A DNA stretch of 64,000 bases from Zhenhengia yiwuensis (GCF_014384995.1 NZ_JACRSY010000005.1:105583-169582); one strand, 5' to 3'; counted from the first letter of the stretch, positions 9,198-19,086 are shown. The notes: generated by a model from the letters alone, not told the origin. Program-made: numbers and translations.

Positions 9198-10207
9198 TAG
9201 CCCTCAATCTCCTTCATGCCATCTGATAATTTGTTGATACAAGCAGAAAATGAAATGTATTCTGGACAAATATCATCACAACGTCCACAGCCTACACACA
9301 TGTTGTAGCCAAAACGTTTTTTGTAATCATATACTTTATGAAGGACTTTAAAGCGCATACGCTGACCTTTATCACCTCTAAAGCTATGACCACCTGCCAT
9401 ATCTGTATAGCCGTTCACTTGACAAGACGCCCATACTCTGCGGCGCTCCCCTGCCTGTTTACGGTCAGACCCTTCATAAAATACATCCTGCATGGTAAAG
9501 CATGTACAAGTTGGACATACAAAGTTACATCTTCCACAAGCAATACAGCGTTCATTGTATTCATTCCACATGGTACTATCCATAATGTCTAAAGAAAGGT
9601 TCTCCGGAATGTTTACGCGTGTTTTATTCTCTGTTACAAAGTCAGGTTTTACAGTTACTTCCTCTACTTCTTCAAGGCGCGTAATAAGGGCTTCAAATTC
9701 ACCATCTATAAGGGCACTATCCCCATCTACTTTAATATAAGCATCATAGTGATCCGACTTATTCGTTCCCATGTCTACGCAGAAACAGCTGTTAAAAGAC
9801 TGTGAGCATCCCATTAAGATGAACTTTGTTTTTTCTCTTATTCTTTTATAGTAAAAGTCTTCAAATCCATTTTTAAGATAGATATCATCCATACGTTTTA
9901 CAGCATGAAGGTCACAGCTACGCACAAAAACAATAGCACCTTTTTTAGGCCCATCTGCTACCTTTACTTCATCTTCAGTAAAATAAAAGAGTGTCTCAGA
10001 AATAGGTGTTAAAATCTCTTTATAAGAGAACTCTGATTTTACTTCAAAATTGATCTCCCCTAATGATTCTACAGTCCCATAACGTACACGGTCTGTATCT
10101 GAATATGTGCCTTCTCCTACAAAGGTCTTAGGTGCATAGATGCTGTATTCTTTTGAAAGCTCTCTTAAAATGCTATCTAAGTGTGCTGTACTTGTTCTAT
10201 ATCCCAT
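9197..10207 (-). CDS. asrA: anaerobic sulfite reductase subunit A
   Basis: 336-residue electron-transfer subunit with two C-terminal ferredoxin motifs (CIACGRCNFVCPTCTC and CVGCGRCDDICPEY) joining AsrB to AsrC. The length matches the AsrA family. It is the first gene of asrABC. Upstream, in the gap shared with the divergent Crp/Fnr gene, are one perfect and one imperfect Crp-type dyad, so transcription is likely controlled by that regulator. Confidence 0.95.
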   Translation of the reverse strand: MGYRTSTAHLDSILRELSKEYSIYAPKTFVGEGTYSDTDRVRYGTVESLGEINFEVKSEFSYKEILTPISETLFYFTEDEVKVADGPKKGAIVFVRSCDLHAVKRMDDIYLKNGFEDFYYKRIREKTKFILMGCSQSFNSCFCVDMGTNKSDHYDAYIKVDGDSALIDGEFEALITRLEEVEEVTVKPDFVTENKTRVNIPENLSLDIMDSTMWNEYNERCIACGRCNFVCPTCTCFTMQDVFYEGSDRKQAGERRRVWASCQVNGYTDMAGGHSFRGDKGQRMRFKVLHKVYDYKKRFGYNMCVGCGRCDDICPEYISFSACINKLSDGMKEIEG

Positions 10208-10290
10208 TCTTTACACTCCATTCTTTTCATTCTCGTTAATTCGTTAACACGATGTCTTCTGCCAGTATATTAGAGATTGAAAAAAAGAAA

Positions 10291-10306
10291 TGTGATGTTT
10301 ATCACG
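10291..10306. promoter_or_regulatory. Crp/Fnr-type operator (perfect dyad)
   Basis: TGTGATGTTTATCACG contains the inverted repeat GTGAT-4-ATCAC, the classic Crp-family recognition pattern. It lies between asrA and a divergent gene for a Crp/Fnr regulator, so autoregulation and control of asrABC are likely. Confidence 0.6.
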
Positions 10307-10321
10307 TTTATGCTTAAATTT

Positions 10322-10338
10322 TATGATGTAGTCACATA
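10322..10338. promoter_or_regulatory. second, imperfect Crp/Fnr-type operator
   Basis: TATGATGTAGTCACATA is a weaker dyad with a good right half (TCACA) 31 bp from the perfect site, in the same divergent promoter region. It is less certain than the first site. Confidence 0.4.
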
Positions 10339-10412
10339 ATAAGAATTGGACTAGATTAAATACCTTAAATCATGTTAAAATATCGAGATTCTAAACAGAA
10401 GGTAGGATATTT

Positions 10413-11105
10413 ATGGCATCTATTACTCAAGAAACTTTACAAAAGCTTAGCTTATTTCAGGGATTACAGTCTTCTACTTACGCTGCCCTTATGGATATAG
10501 GACGTGTTGAAACTTATAAAAGTGGTGAACACCTTTTTAGAGAAAAAGATGAACTCTGCTGTTTTTACATTATATTATCAGGAACTGTCTCTCTTTATAA
10601 AACCAATTCTAATGGCCAACAAAAAACTATTTTTATACTAGGCAAAGATACTCTACTTAACGAAACACTCTTTGATCCTATCCCTGCTTCTATTAGCTGC
10701 AAAATTCATGAAGATTGTAAAGTCCTTGTATTTTACCGTACAGACCTTATCCGTCTCTTTCAACAGGATTTTAGACTTGTACAAAACTTTACAAATCATC
10801 TTAGTAAACGCATTAGACGTTTATATCGCCAGCTTAAGAATTCTACATCCATCATTAAGATCGAGAAGAAACTTGCTGCTAAACTTTGGAAGCTTGCTCA
10901 AGACTACGGCATGCCTCATGAAAAGGGAACCATGATTAACTTCCCTATCACGATTACTTCTCTTGCAGATCTTCTAGGTTCTTATCGTGAAACAGTGTCG
11001 AGGGCACTCAAAATTTTGGTTGAAAAAGAGCTTATTATTTACGAACACAAGTATATATTTATCCCTGACCCTAGTGCTCTTTCTATATTTTTTAAATCAC
11101 CGTGA
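10413..11105 (+). CDS. Crp/Fnr family transcriptional regulator
   Basis: 230 residues: an N-terminal cyclic-nucleotide-binding-like barrel (about 15-120) and a C-terminal winged helix with recognition helix GSYRETVSRALKIL (about 190-205). There is no N-terminal Fnr-type cysteine cluster, so it is not an obvious oxygen sensor; Cys residues at ELCC and ISCK-HEDC might sense redox or ligands. It sits between asrABC (divergent) and the nitrate reductase-type operon (same strand), both plausible targets. A 12-bp terminator hairpin overlaps its 3' end. Confidence 0.92.
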   Translation: MASITQETLQKLSLFQGLQSSTYAALMDIGRVETYKSGEHLFREKDELCCFYIILSGTVSLYKTNSNGQQKTIFILGKDTLLNETLFDPIPASISCKIHEDCKVLVFYRTDLIRLFQQDFRLVQNFTNHLSKRIRRLYRQLKNSTSIIKIEKKLAAKLWKLAQDYGMPHEKGTMINFPITITSLADLLGSYRETVSRALKILVEKELIIYEHKYIFIPDPSALSIFFKSP

Positions 11106-11124
11106 GATTGGTCACGGTGATTTT
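11094..11124 (+). terminator. terminator at the end of the Crp/Fnr gene
   Basis: The 12-bp stem AAATCACCGTGA/TCACGGTGATTT with trailing T residues overlaps the stop codon. Its GTGA-6-TCAC core also resembles a Crp dyad, so a second role as operator for the downstream operon is possible. Confidence 0.7.
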
Positions 11125-11182
11125 ATTTATAAACAAGTATACTCTAGCTATCGTTAATTAATTATCAAAAGGGAGGTTCTCC

Positions 11183-13267
11183 ATGAAAAAAGTACAATCT
11201 ACATGCAATGTATGTTCTTTAGCTTGTAATCTTGACTTCTATGTAGAGAATGAACAGATCGTAAAAGTGATACCTACACCACACTACCCTGTAAACAAGG
11301 GGTTTTCTTGTATTAAAGGCATTTCACTTGATAAACAAAACACTAAATTCAAACCTTCACCTCTTCCAAAAATCCGTAACGTAAAAGGTGAAATGCAAGA
11401 AACAACATGGGAAGAAGCTTATGATTATGTTGCTAAAAAGCTTCTTGAAATCAAAGAAACTTATGGTGGTGACAGCATTGCTGCTATTAGTACAGGCCAA
11501 CTTCCTTTAGAGGAAATGGCACTCTTTTCTCATGTTATGCGTAACTTCCTAAGAGGCCATGTAGATGGGAATACAAGACTATGTATGGCAACTTCTGTAG
11601 TAGCCCATAAACAAAGCTTTGGTTTTGATGCACCACCTTATACTTTAAATGACTTTGAACTTTCAGATACCATTTTCTTAATTGGAGCTAACCCAATCGT
11701 TACACATCCAATTATTTGGAGCCGTATCCGTAATAATCCAAATAAAAAAGTAATCGTTATTGACCCAAGACGTTCGGAAACAGCACAAAGGTCAGATTAC
11801 CACTATGCTTTAAATGGTAAAACAGATATTTACCTCTTCTATGGACTAGCTTACATTCTGATCGAAAAAGATTACCTAGACCATAACTATATTGAGGCTC
11901 ATACAGAAAACTTCCAAGGCTTTAAAGACCTTGTAGCTGAGTATACACCTGATGTGGTTGCTAAAGAGACTGGCTTATCTATAGAGTCACTCTATGAAAT
12001 GGCTGGGCTTATTCATACAGGTGAACGTGTATCCTTCTGGTGGACAATGGGTGTTAACCAAGGCTACGAAGCAGTAAGAACAGCCCAATCGATCATTAAC
12101 CTTGCCCTTATGACAGGTAATATGGGCCGCCCAGGAACAGGGGCTAACTCTATTACTGGACAATGTAATGCTATGGGCTCTCGTGTATTTAGTAATACAG
12201 CAGGCCTTTACGGTGGTGGCGACTATGACAACCTAGTAAGACGCAAGGCTGTATGTGAAGCACTTCAAATTACAGATGAACAGCTTATTAACAAACCAAC
12301 TCTCCCTTATAATGCGATTATTGAGAAAATTAACAGCGGCGAAATTAAAGCCCTATGGATTGTTTCAACAAACCCACGCCATTCTTGGACTAACAATACG
12401 ACTTTCCAAGAAGCGCTTGAAAAACTTGAGCTCTTCATCGTCCAAGATATTTATGACGACACACATACTTCTCAAGATGCAGGCGTATTCTTCCCTGTTG
12501 TATCAGGTCTTAAGAAAACAGGAACTTATATCAATACAGAAAGACGTCTTTCTGCAATGCGTCCTGTCCTTTCTAAGGCTGAACATGAAAAAACAGATCT
12601 TGAGGTATTCCTTGGTGTAGGTAAGGCACTTGGAATGGGCAGCTTACTTGACCTTTGGCAAACACCAGAAGCTATTTTTGAGCTTATGAAAAAATGTTCA
12701 AAAGGTATGCCTTGCGATATTACAGGTATAACTTATAAGGCACTTGAGGGCAGCGCTGGTATTCAGTGGCCATTTAGAGAAGGTGAAACTTTAGAAGAAG
12801 ATGAACGTCGTCTCTTTGAAGATGGTAACTACTACACACCTTCTAAAAAAGCAAAATTCATGTTTGATAAGATTATGGACAACCCACTTCCTACAACGGC
12901 CGAGTTCCCATATATCTTAAATACAGGTCGTGACACAGTAGGTCAGTGGCATACACAAGTACGTTCTAGAGAAATTGGCGTAGCTGAAGATGCTTATGCA
13001 GCACAGGCTTATATTTACATTCACCCTGAACTTGCAAAAGAGAAAGGTATTAAGGAAAATGAAATCTTTGAAGTAGCTTCTATTAATGGCCGTACTTCTA
13101 GATTTGCTGCAAGAATTACTGAAAATGTAACTGTTAACCAACTTTATGCACCAATGCATTACATTGAAACAAATAACTTAACACCATCTCTTTATGACCC
13201 GTTCTCAAAAGAACCATCCTATAAAACCACACCCATTAACATCTATAAAATTGTAGGAGAATGTTAA
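11183..13267 (+). CDS. molybdopterin oxidoreductase, NapA/NasA-type nitrate reductase catalytic subunit (probable)
   Basis: 694-residue Mo-bisMGD enzyme. N-terminal Cys8, Cys11, Cys15 and Cys43 bind [4Fe-4S], and Lys45 is the conserved electron-path residue. The motif NTRLCMATSVVAHKQSFG matches the NapA/NasA pattern around the molybdenum ligand, here Cys134. There is no Tat signal, so it is cytoplasmic. It starts an operon with a four-cluster ferredoxin, an FAD reductase and a TDT transporter, and Moco genes fill the next 8 kb. Nitrate reduction is the best reading; another oxyanion substrate cannot be excluded. Confidence 0.85.
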   Translation: MKKVQSTCNVCSLACNLDFYVENEQIVKVIPTPHYPVNKGFSCIKGISLDKQNTKFKPSPLPKIRNVKGEMQETTWEEAYDYVAKKLLEIKETYGGDSIAAISTGQLPLEEMALFSHVMRNFLRGHVDGNTRLCMATSVVAHKQSFGFDAPPYTLNDFELSDTIFLIGANPIVTHPIIWSRIRNNPNKKVIVIDPRRSETAQRSDYHYALNGKTDIYLFYGLAYILIEKDYLDHNYIEAHTENFQGFKDLVAEYTPDVVAKETGLSIESLYEMAGLIHTGERVSFWWTMGVNQGYEAVRTAQSIINLALMTGNMGRPGTGANSITGQCNAMGSRVFSNTAGLYGGGDYDNLVRRKAVCEALQITDEQLINKPTLPYNAIIEKINSGEIKALWIVSTNPRHSWTNNTTFQEALEKLELFIVQDIYDDTHTSQDAGVFFPVVSGLKKTGTYINTERRLSAMRPVLSKAEHEKTDLEVFLGVGKALGMGSLLDLWQTPEAIFELMKKCSKGMPCDITGITYKALEGSAGIQWPFREGETLEEDERRLFEDGNYYTPSKKAKFMFDKIMDNPLPTTAEFPYILNTGRDTVGQWHTQVRSREIGVAEDAYAAQAYIYIHPELAKEKGIKENEIFEVASINGRTSRFAARITENVTVNQLYAPMHYIETNNLTPSLYDPFSKEPSYKTTPINIYKIVGEC

Positions 13268-13268
13268 G

Positions 13269-13673
13269 ATGAAAAGAATAAAAATCGATCGTTCTAAATG
13301 CGTCGGCTGCCTGACTTGTGTAACAGCTTGTATGGTTAGCAATGACAGCTTAGACCCTAGAAACCGTATTGTCATCGATAGCGAAAATAAATATGCACCG
13401 ATTTTCTGTCGTCACTGTGAAGAACCTGAATGCGTCTTTACATGTATGACAGGTGCTATGCATAAAAACCCTGAAACTGGTCTTGTAGAATATGATAAAG
13501 AGCAGTGTGCAAGCTGCTATATGTGTATTATGGCTTGCCCATATGGGGTACTTAAAAGTGACTCCCTTAAACAACAAGAAATTATGAAATGTAATATGTG
13601 CGCTCACCGAGGCGATGGGCCTATGTGCGTTGATAAATGTCCAATGCAAGCTATTACTTTAGGGGAGGTATAA
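13269..13673 (+). CDS. four-cluster ferredoxin-type electron-transfer subunit
   Basis: 134 residues with four cysteine groups: CVGCLTCVTACM, CRHCEEPECVFTC, CASCYMCIMACP and CNMCAHRGDGPMCVDKCP. This is the DmsB/NarH/HycB-type arrangement carrying up to four [4Fe-4S] clusters. It begins 1 bp after the molybdoenzyme stop and should shuttle electrons from the FAD reductase encoded next to the molybdenum site. Confidence 0.92.
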   Translation: MKRIKIDRSKCVGCLTCVTACMVSNDSLDPRNRIVIDSENKYAPIFCRHCEEPECVFTCMTGAMHKNPETGLVEYDKEQCASCYMCIMACPYGVLKSDSLKQQEIMKCNMCAHRGDGPMCVDKCPMQAITLGEV

Positions 13674-13676
13674 AAA

Positions 13677-14915
13677 ATGAAATATGTTGTACTCGGCGCT
13701 TCTGCTGCTGGTATAAGCGGTGCAAGACGACTACGTGAACTTGATGCATCTGCTGAGATTACTTTAATCTCAACAGATGAGCATATTTACTCAAGATGTA
13801 TTTTACATCACTATATTGAAGGGATTCGTGACCTTAATAAACTTCAATTTGTGCCAGCTGATTTTATAGAAGCAAATCGTATTCACTGGTTAAAAGGTGA
13901 GGCTGCTGTAAAAGTAGATACTGTAAATAAAATAGTAACAACTTCTACTGGCAAAGAAGTAACTTTTGATAAACTGCTTATTGCCACAGGCTCCCATGTT
14001 TTCTTCCCACCTATCCCAGGTCTTAAAGAGGCTAATAATGCTATTGGGTTCCATGACCTTGATGAATGTGAAGCTATTATGCAGCGAGCTAAAACAGCAA
14101 ACAACGTAGTAATTATGGGTGCTGGTCTTGTAGGGATTGATGCTGCAAGTGGCCTCCTCCACTTAGGCAAATCGGTTACAATCGTTGAAATGCGTGACCG
14201 TATGCTTTCTATACAGCTTGACCACAAGGCTGCCAGTAGCTATGAAAAGGCTTTTGCCCAAAAAGGTGTTAAGCAGCTTTATAGCGTAGGTGCGAAAGAA
14301 CTTATCTTAGATGAAAACAACGCCATTACTGCTATCAAACTAAACAGTGATGAAGTCATCCCTTGTGACCTTCTCATTGTAGCTTCTGGAGTACGTGCTA
14401 ATGTAGGCTTCTTAGAAGGTAGTGGTATTGAAGTAGACCGTTTTGGTCTTGTGATTGACCCACTTGGTCAAACTTCTCACCCAGATGTTTATGGTGCAGG
14501 TGATGTTACTGGACGTAATCCAATTTGGCCTGTAGCTGTTAAAGAAGGGATTGTTGCTGCAAGCAATATGGCAGGGCAAACTAAAGAAATGACAGACTTC
14601 TTCGCAAGTAAGTCTACTATGAACTTCTTAAATATCCCTACTATGTCACTTGGCCTAGCGCAGCCAGAAAACCCTGAAGACTATAACATTGAAATAGAAG
14701 AAGATGACAAAGGCAACTATAAGAAAATTGTTCACAAAGACGGCAAAATCTATGGTGCCATCCTCCAAGGTGACCTAGCCTATTCAGGTGTTTTAACACA
14801 GCTCATTCGAAACAATATTGATGTTTCTAAAGTGAAAAAGCCACTCTTTAAAATTGACTACTCAGACTTCTTCAATATGACTGAGAACTTTGAGTTCACC
14901 TATAAAGAGCACTAA
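13677..14915 (+). CDS. NAD(P)H/FAD-dependent oxidoreductase
   Basis: 412 residues of the pyridine nucleotide-disulphide oxidoreductase fold, resembling rubredoxin reductase and the N-terminal half of NirB. FAD-binding YVVLGASAAGISGARRLRE is at the N-terminus, the NAD-binding VVIMGAGLVGIDAASGLLHL near 145, and the second FAD motif DVYGAGDVTG near 275. It is the third gene of the operon and the likely NAD(P)H input for the molybdoenzyme. The partner role is inferred from context. Confidence 0.9.
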   Translation: MKYVVLGASAAGISGARRLRELDASAEITLISTDEHIYSRCILHHYIEGIRDLNKLQFVPADFIEANRIHWLKGEAAVKVDTVNKIVTTSTGKEVTFDKLLIATGSHVFFPPIPGLKEANNAIGFHDLDECEAIMQRAKTANNVVIMGAGLVGIDAASGLLHLGKSVTIVEMRDRMLSIQLDHKAASSYEKAFAQKGVKQLYSVGAKELILDENNAITAIKLNSDEVIPCDLLIVASGVRANVGFLEGSGIEVDRFGLVIDPLGQTSHPDVYGAGDVTGRNPIWPVAVKEGIVAASNMAGQTKEMTDFFASKSTMNFLNIPTMSLGLAQPENPEDYNIEIEEDDKGNYKKIVHKDGKIYGAILQGDLAYSGVLTQLIRNNIDVSKVKKPLFKIDYSDFFNMTENFEFTYKEH

Positions 14916-14950
14916 AATCGGGATAAAATCTATTTATTAAGGAGACTGTT

Positions 14951-15913
14951 ATGCCTCAAAAATCGCTTAAAGCTAAACTTGCTAACTTACCTGTTCCTAT
15001 TTTGCCAACGCTTGTAGGTGCAGCTACACTTTCAAATATGTGGGCGCCACTTGGTTTCACCTGGATTCGCCATTTAACCATGTGGGCCTGCGCCATTGTT
15101 ATGCTATGCTATGTAGGTAAAATGATCTGCCACTTTAAAACAGTTAAAGCAGAATACTCTAATACTGTACCTGCTAGCTTATACGCTGGGTTTACCATGA
15201 TTACTATGATTTTAGGAAGTTATGTATTTGACTTTAGTCCTGTTATAGGTAAAGCCATTTGGGCTTTAGGACTTGGGCTTCATGCTCTCCACTTAATCGT
15301 GTTTATTTATAGAAATGTTATTAAAGGCTTTAATAAAGATACTTTCGTACCAAGTTGGTTTGTAACTTTTAATGGTATTATGGTTTCTACTGTAGTAGGT
15401 GTTCCTATGAATGAACCTGCTATTGGTAAATTTATCGTTTACTATGGTCTTGTTGCTTTAGCTATTTTACTTCCTTTAATGGTTGTAAGGCTGATTAAAT
15501 ACCCTATTACAACAGGTCCACTCTTTATGACAAAAGCTATTATTTTAGCACCAACGAGCCTTTGCCTTGTAAGTTACCTAAACTTCATTACCGAGCCAAA
15601 TGTATGGATTGTTTATAGTTTATATGCTATTGTCTTTGTTTCACTTCTTTATGTGGTGATGAACTTACCAAAATTCTTCTCCTTCACTTTCCATCCAGGC
15701 TTTGCAGGCCTTACATTCCCAATGGCTATCGGTATTGTTGCTTCTAATAAAATGTCTGCTTTCCTTATTAATGCAGGCCATGAAGCCTTTGGCAATGCGG
15801 TTAAACAAATTGCTGGTTTACAACTTTATGTGACTACAGCAATCGTTGCCTTTGTAGTATTTAACTTCTTTATGATGCTTGTTAAAAGCTTTAAAACAAA
15901 CGAATCTGCTTAA
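14951..15913 (+). CDS. TDT/SLAC1-family anion transporter
   Basis: 320-residue protein with about ten membrane helices, of the tellurite-resistance/dicarboxylate transporter (TDT, TehA/SLAC1) family. Members are anion channels or exporters (chloride, nitrate, malate, sulfite). Its place in the nitrate reductase-type operon suggests nitrate or nitrite passage; with asrABC close by, sulfite is also possible. A terminator follows 28 bp downstream. Confidence 0.82.
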   Translation: MPQKSLKAKLANLPVPILPTLVGAATLSNMWAPLGFTWIRHLTMWACAIVMLCYVGKMICHFKTVKAEYSNTVPASLYAGFTMITMILGSYVFDFSPVIGKAIWALGLGLHALHLIVFIYRNVIKGFNKDTFVPSWFVTFNGIMVSTVVGVPMNEPAIGKFIVYYGLVALAILLPLMVVRLIKYPITTGPLFMTKAIILAPTSLCLVSYLNFITEPNVWIVYSLYAIVFVSLLYVVMNLPKFFSFTFHPGFAGLTFPMAIGIVASNKMSAFLINAGHEAFGNAVKQIAGLQLYVTTAIVAFVVFNFFMMLVKSFKTNESA

Positions 15914-15941
15914 TACATAACACTTAAATAATGAAATATAA

Positions 15942-15978
15942 AAAGACTGTTAAAGTAATACTAACTCTAACAGTCTTT
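15942..15978 (+). terminator. intrinsic terminator after the TDT gene
   Basis: The 11-bp perfect stem AAAGACTGTTA/TAACAGTCTTT is followed by TAT. It lies inside the longest reading of the mobA frame, which argues that mobA starts further downstream. Confidence 0.75.
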
Positions 15979-16005
15979 ATTCTATATGAAAGAAAGGATA
16001 CTTCT

Positions 16006-16587
16006 ATGATATCAAATCTAGCTACTCTTATTTTAATGGGTGGTCAAAATAAACGTATGAATGGCCAGCATAAAGCCTTTTTAAAGCTTCACGAGAAAAG
16101 CTTTCTCGATCAGATTATTACAAGTCTTAAGTCCTGCGGGCCTATCTATCTTTCTGTTAATGATAAATCCCTTTATAGCCATCTGCCTTACCCTCTTATA
16201 GAAGACTGCTATAAAGAGATTGGCCCTATTGGGGGTATCTACTCTACGCTCCTTAAGGTGCCGTCTAACTATGTGTTTATCACCGCCTGCGACATGCCTT
16301 TTATGGAGGCTGAGTTTGTTAACTATCTTTATAGTCAGCTTGAACCTGATACCTCCTGCATTGTCGTATCAGACTCTAGCGGGCGCTTCTACCCACTTGG
16401 CGGCATTTATTCTAAAACCATGCTCCCTCTTATTAAAGAGCAGATTGAAAATGAAAACTACCGCCTTGGTGCTCTCCTTAAACGTGCAGGCGCTAAAATC
16501 GTTCCATTAAATGAGACGCCTTTTAGTGAAAAACTTCTTCGTAATATTAATACACCGAAGGAGTACGAAGCACTATTAGAGAAGTAG
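16006..16587 (+). CDS. mobA: molybdenum cofactor guanylyltransferase
   Basis: 193 residues from the preferred ATG at 16006 (AAAGAAAGG 7 bases upstream). It transfers GMP from GTP to molybdopterin to form MGD, the cofactor form used by the upstream oxidoreductase. The nucleotidyltransferase signature LILMGGQNKRMNGQHKAF is at the N-terminus and ITACDMPFM gives the metal-binding Asp. An in-frame upstream ATG at 15931 is unlikely because a terminator stem lies between the two. It completes the Moco supply set converging from the other strand. Confidence 0.93.
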   Translation: MISNLATLILMGGQNKRMNGQHKAFLKLHEKSFLDQIITSLKSCGPIYLSVNDKSLYSHLPYPLIEDCYKEIGPIGGIYSTLLKVPSNYVFITACDMPFMEAEFVNYLYSQLEPDTSCIVVSDSSGRFYPLGGIYSKTMLPLIKEQIENENYRLGALLKRAGAKIVPLNETPFSEKLLRNINTPKEYEALLEK

Positions 16588-16619
16588 TAAGCATTTCTTT
16601 TTGTACTAGGAAGGTTAAA

Positions 16620-17669
16620 CTAATCTCGTAAAAATAATAATTTTGAAGTATCTATTACAATACCTACCTTCTGCTCACCAAGTATTTCTTCTATGCCTTC
16701 GTATTCTCGTCTACTACAACTATATAGAAGTTTGGAGCCATCTTCTAAGTATAATTCTATCCTCACCTTGTCAGGTAGAGCCATAACCTTCCCTACCTGT
16801 GCACTAGCATGATTTTGGCTACCTGAATAAGGCGTGATGACTAGATCACTTTCTCTAATACCTACATACCCTATATCATCTGAAATCGTTAAGCCTTCTA
16901 ATTTAAGCCCCCAAGCTTCCACCCCTACTGTCTGTGCATCTATTTGTGTTAAAGGTGCCACATTACAGCGTCCTGTGAGTCTTGCCCCAGTTAAGGTGGT
17001 AGGTCTTTTAAAGATTGTTTCTGTTCTATTTTGTTCTATAACCCTTCCCTCTGAAATAATAGCTACCTCTTGGCAGTATTGATAAACTTCCTCTTTATTA
17101 TGAGATACATACAACACACTCCCTTTAAAAGCTTCTAAAGCTTTTTGGAAAGGTTCCTCCAGTGTCTGACGCAAGTGGCTATCTAGCGCAGAAAAAGGTT
17201 CATCTAGCATTAAAAGATCTGGCTCTTGAGCAAGGATTCTAGCCAGTGCTACTCTTTGCTTTTGTCCACCTGAAAGGGCCTTGGGCTTTTTACGTTCAAG
17301 TTCTTCAAGTTCTAGGAACTTTAGATAATCCCTAATACGCTTCTCTTTTTCTTCCTTAGTCCCTTTCATACCAATGGCAATGTTATCATAAACACTCATA
17401 TGATTAAAAAGGGCATAGCTTTGAAACATAAGTCCTACATTCCGCTCTTGTGGTTTAAGATTAATCCCACGCCTCGAATCAAAGAGCACTCTATTATTAA
17501 GGGTAATCATTCCCCTATCTGGTAGGATGATCCCTGCAATCATTTTAAGTGTGATCGATTTACCCGAGCCAGAATAGCCTAAAAGTCCTGTGACCACATC
17601 TTCTGTCTCTAAATCTATTTTGAGGTTAAATCCCTCTAATACCTTTTCAACATGGATTTTTAGACTCAT
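16620..17669 (-). CDS. modC: molybdate ABC transporter ATP-binding protein
   Basis: 349 residues. The ABC ATPase has Walker A GYSGSGKS near residue 32, signature LSGGQKQR, and Walker B LLMLDEPFSALD. The C-terminal 120 residues match the position of the TOBE/Mop molybdate-binding domain. It is last of modABC, 4 bp after modB, and energises molybdate import for the Moco pathway encoded upstream. Confidence 0.94.
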   Translation of the reverse strand: MSLKIHVEKVLEGFNLKIDLETEDVVTGLLGYSGSGKSITLKMIAGIILPDRGMITLNNRVLFDSRRGINLKPQERNVGLMFQSYALFNHMSVYDNIAIGMKGTKEEKEKRIRDYLKFLELEELERKKPKALSGGQKQRVALARILAQEPDLLMLDEPFSALDSHLRQTLEEPFQKALEAFKGSVLYVSHNKEEVYQYCQEVAIISEGRVIEQNRTETIFKRPTTLTGARLTGRCNVAPLTQIDAQTVGVEAWGLKLEGLTISDDIGYVGIRESDLVITPYSGSQNHASAQVGKVMALPDKVRIELYLEDGSKLLYSCSRREYEGIEEILGEQKVGIVIDTSKLLFLRD

Positions 17670-17673
17670 ACTC

Positions 17674-18306
17674 TTAGCTCCTTCTATTAAAGTAATTCAT
17701 TAATCCTAACATGATACAAGAGATAAGGGTGATAATAGCCGTCCAAAAAGCTGCAAGCTCCACCTTACCATTTGCTGTAGCAAAGTAAATAGCTAGGGGC
17801 ATGGTTTGGGTTACACCTGGAATATTCCCTGCAATCATAAGCGTAGCCCCAAACTCTCCTAGTGCCCTTGCAAAAGCTAAAATAAGCCCTGCTAAAATAC
17901 CTGGTAAGGCCTCGGGAATAAGAATACGCATAAAAATTTGAAGTTCTGATAGTCCAAGAGTCCTAGCTGCCCAAATCACTTCTTCATCTACCTGTTCAAA
18001 AGCCCCCTTTGCCCCACGGTACATAAGTGGAAAAGCTACAACAACAGCCGCTAAAACAGCGGCTGTAGGGGTAAAAATAATATTTAAGTTAAGCCCCTTT
18101 TTACCAAAGAGGACTAATAATATAAAACCTATAACAGTAGGGGGCAGGACTAAAGGCAAGGTAAATAATACATCTAAAAACCACTTCATACGTCCTTGTA
18201 AGTTCATAGATAATCTCGCCATTCCAACACCTAATAGGAACACAATACTTAGAGCTGTTAAAGCTATTTTTAAGGATAAAATAAGCGGACTTAAATCCAT
18301 AGGCAT
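17674..18306 (-). CDS. modB: molybdate ABC transporter permease
   Basis: 210 residues with five or six membrane helices and the permease EAA loop (RTLGLSELQIFMRILIPEALPG), which contacts ModC. The alanine/glycine-rich end of helix five (ARALGEFGATLMIAGNIPG) is typical of ModB/CysT. It sits between modA and modC. Confidence 0.94.
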   Translation of the reverse strand: MPMDLSPLILSLKIALTALSIVFLLGVGMARLSMNLQGRMKWFLDVLFTLPLVLPPTVIGFILLVLFGKKGLNLNIIFTPTAAVLAAVVVAFPLMYRGAKGAFEQVDEEVIWAARTLGLSELQIFMRILIPEALPGILAGLILAFARALGEFGATLMIAGNIPGVTQTMPLAIYFATANGKVELAAFWTAIITLISCIMLGLMNYFNRRS

Positions 18307-18318
18307 CTTTGCTCCTCC

Positions 18319-19086
18319 TTATTCTTGAGGTGTAAAACCATATGCTCGAAAGATATCTTGTGCTTCCTTAGAAGTGAGAAAAGCTGTAAAAAGCTTAGCT
18401 TCTTCTAAGCGAGGGCTGCCTTTTATAAGCGCTACAGGATAAATAATAGGATCATGCCAACTTTCATCTGCGCTGTCACAGATTATTACTTTCTGACTCA
18501 CCTTTGCATCAGTTTCATAAACAATACCCGCCTCTGCGTTACCTGTCTCTACCCAAAAGAGTACTTCCCTTACATCTTTAGCGTAAACCAAGTTATCTTT
18601 TAACTGATCTGTAAGCCCTAAGGCTTTAAAAACTTCTTCTGTATACTGTCCTACTGGTACACTTCCAAAGTCTCCCACTGCAAGTTTCTCTAAGTCTGTT
18701 TCACCTAAAGTCTTAAAGCTTAAAGATTTACTATCATCTTTTCCTGTAATGAGCACAAGCTTATTACGAAGGACCTCTTTCGTACTCTCCTCTTCTACAA
18801 GCCCTGATTCTATTAACGTCTGAACTTGCGCTTTCCCTGCTGAGAAAAAGACATCTACTGGCGCGCCTTGCGCAATCTGCTCCTTGAGGGCCCCTGAACT
18901 GCCAAAGTTAAACTTCAAAGCTATATCTGGATACTGCCCTTTAAAAGCCTCTTGTATATCTGCCATACAATCTGTTAAACTGGCCGCTGCCGAAATAGTC
19001 AGTTCCCTTGAAAGCGACTTTTGACTACAGCCACTTACAAGGAAGACAAGAAGGCTGATTACTAAAACGTGTAATATTTTCTTCAA
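18319..19086 (-). CDS. modA: molybdate-binding lipoprotein
   Basis: 255 residues. A signal peptide with lipobox LVSGC (Cys20) anchors it outside the membrane. The conserved ISAAASLTD and NFGSSGAL segments form the oxyanion pocket of ModA proteins. Translation appears to start at TTG 19086, 7 bases after AGGAGG. It captures molybdate (or tungstate) and delivers it to ModBC. Confidence 0.94.
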   Translation of the reverse strand: MKKILHVLVISLLVFLVSGCSQKSLSRELTISAAASLTDCMADIQEAFKGQYPDIALKFNFGSSGALKEQIAQGAPVDVFFSAGKAQVQTLIESGLVEEESTKEVLRNKLVLITGKDDSKSLSFKTLGETDLEKLAVGDFGSVPVGQYTEEVFKALGLTDQLKDNLVYAKDVREVLFWVETGNAEAGIVYETDAKVSQKVIICDSADESWHDPIIYPVALIKGSPRLEEAKLFTAFLTSKEAQDIFRAYGFTPQE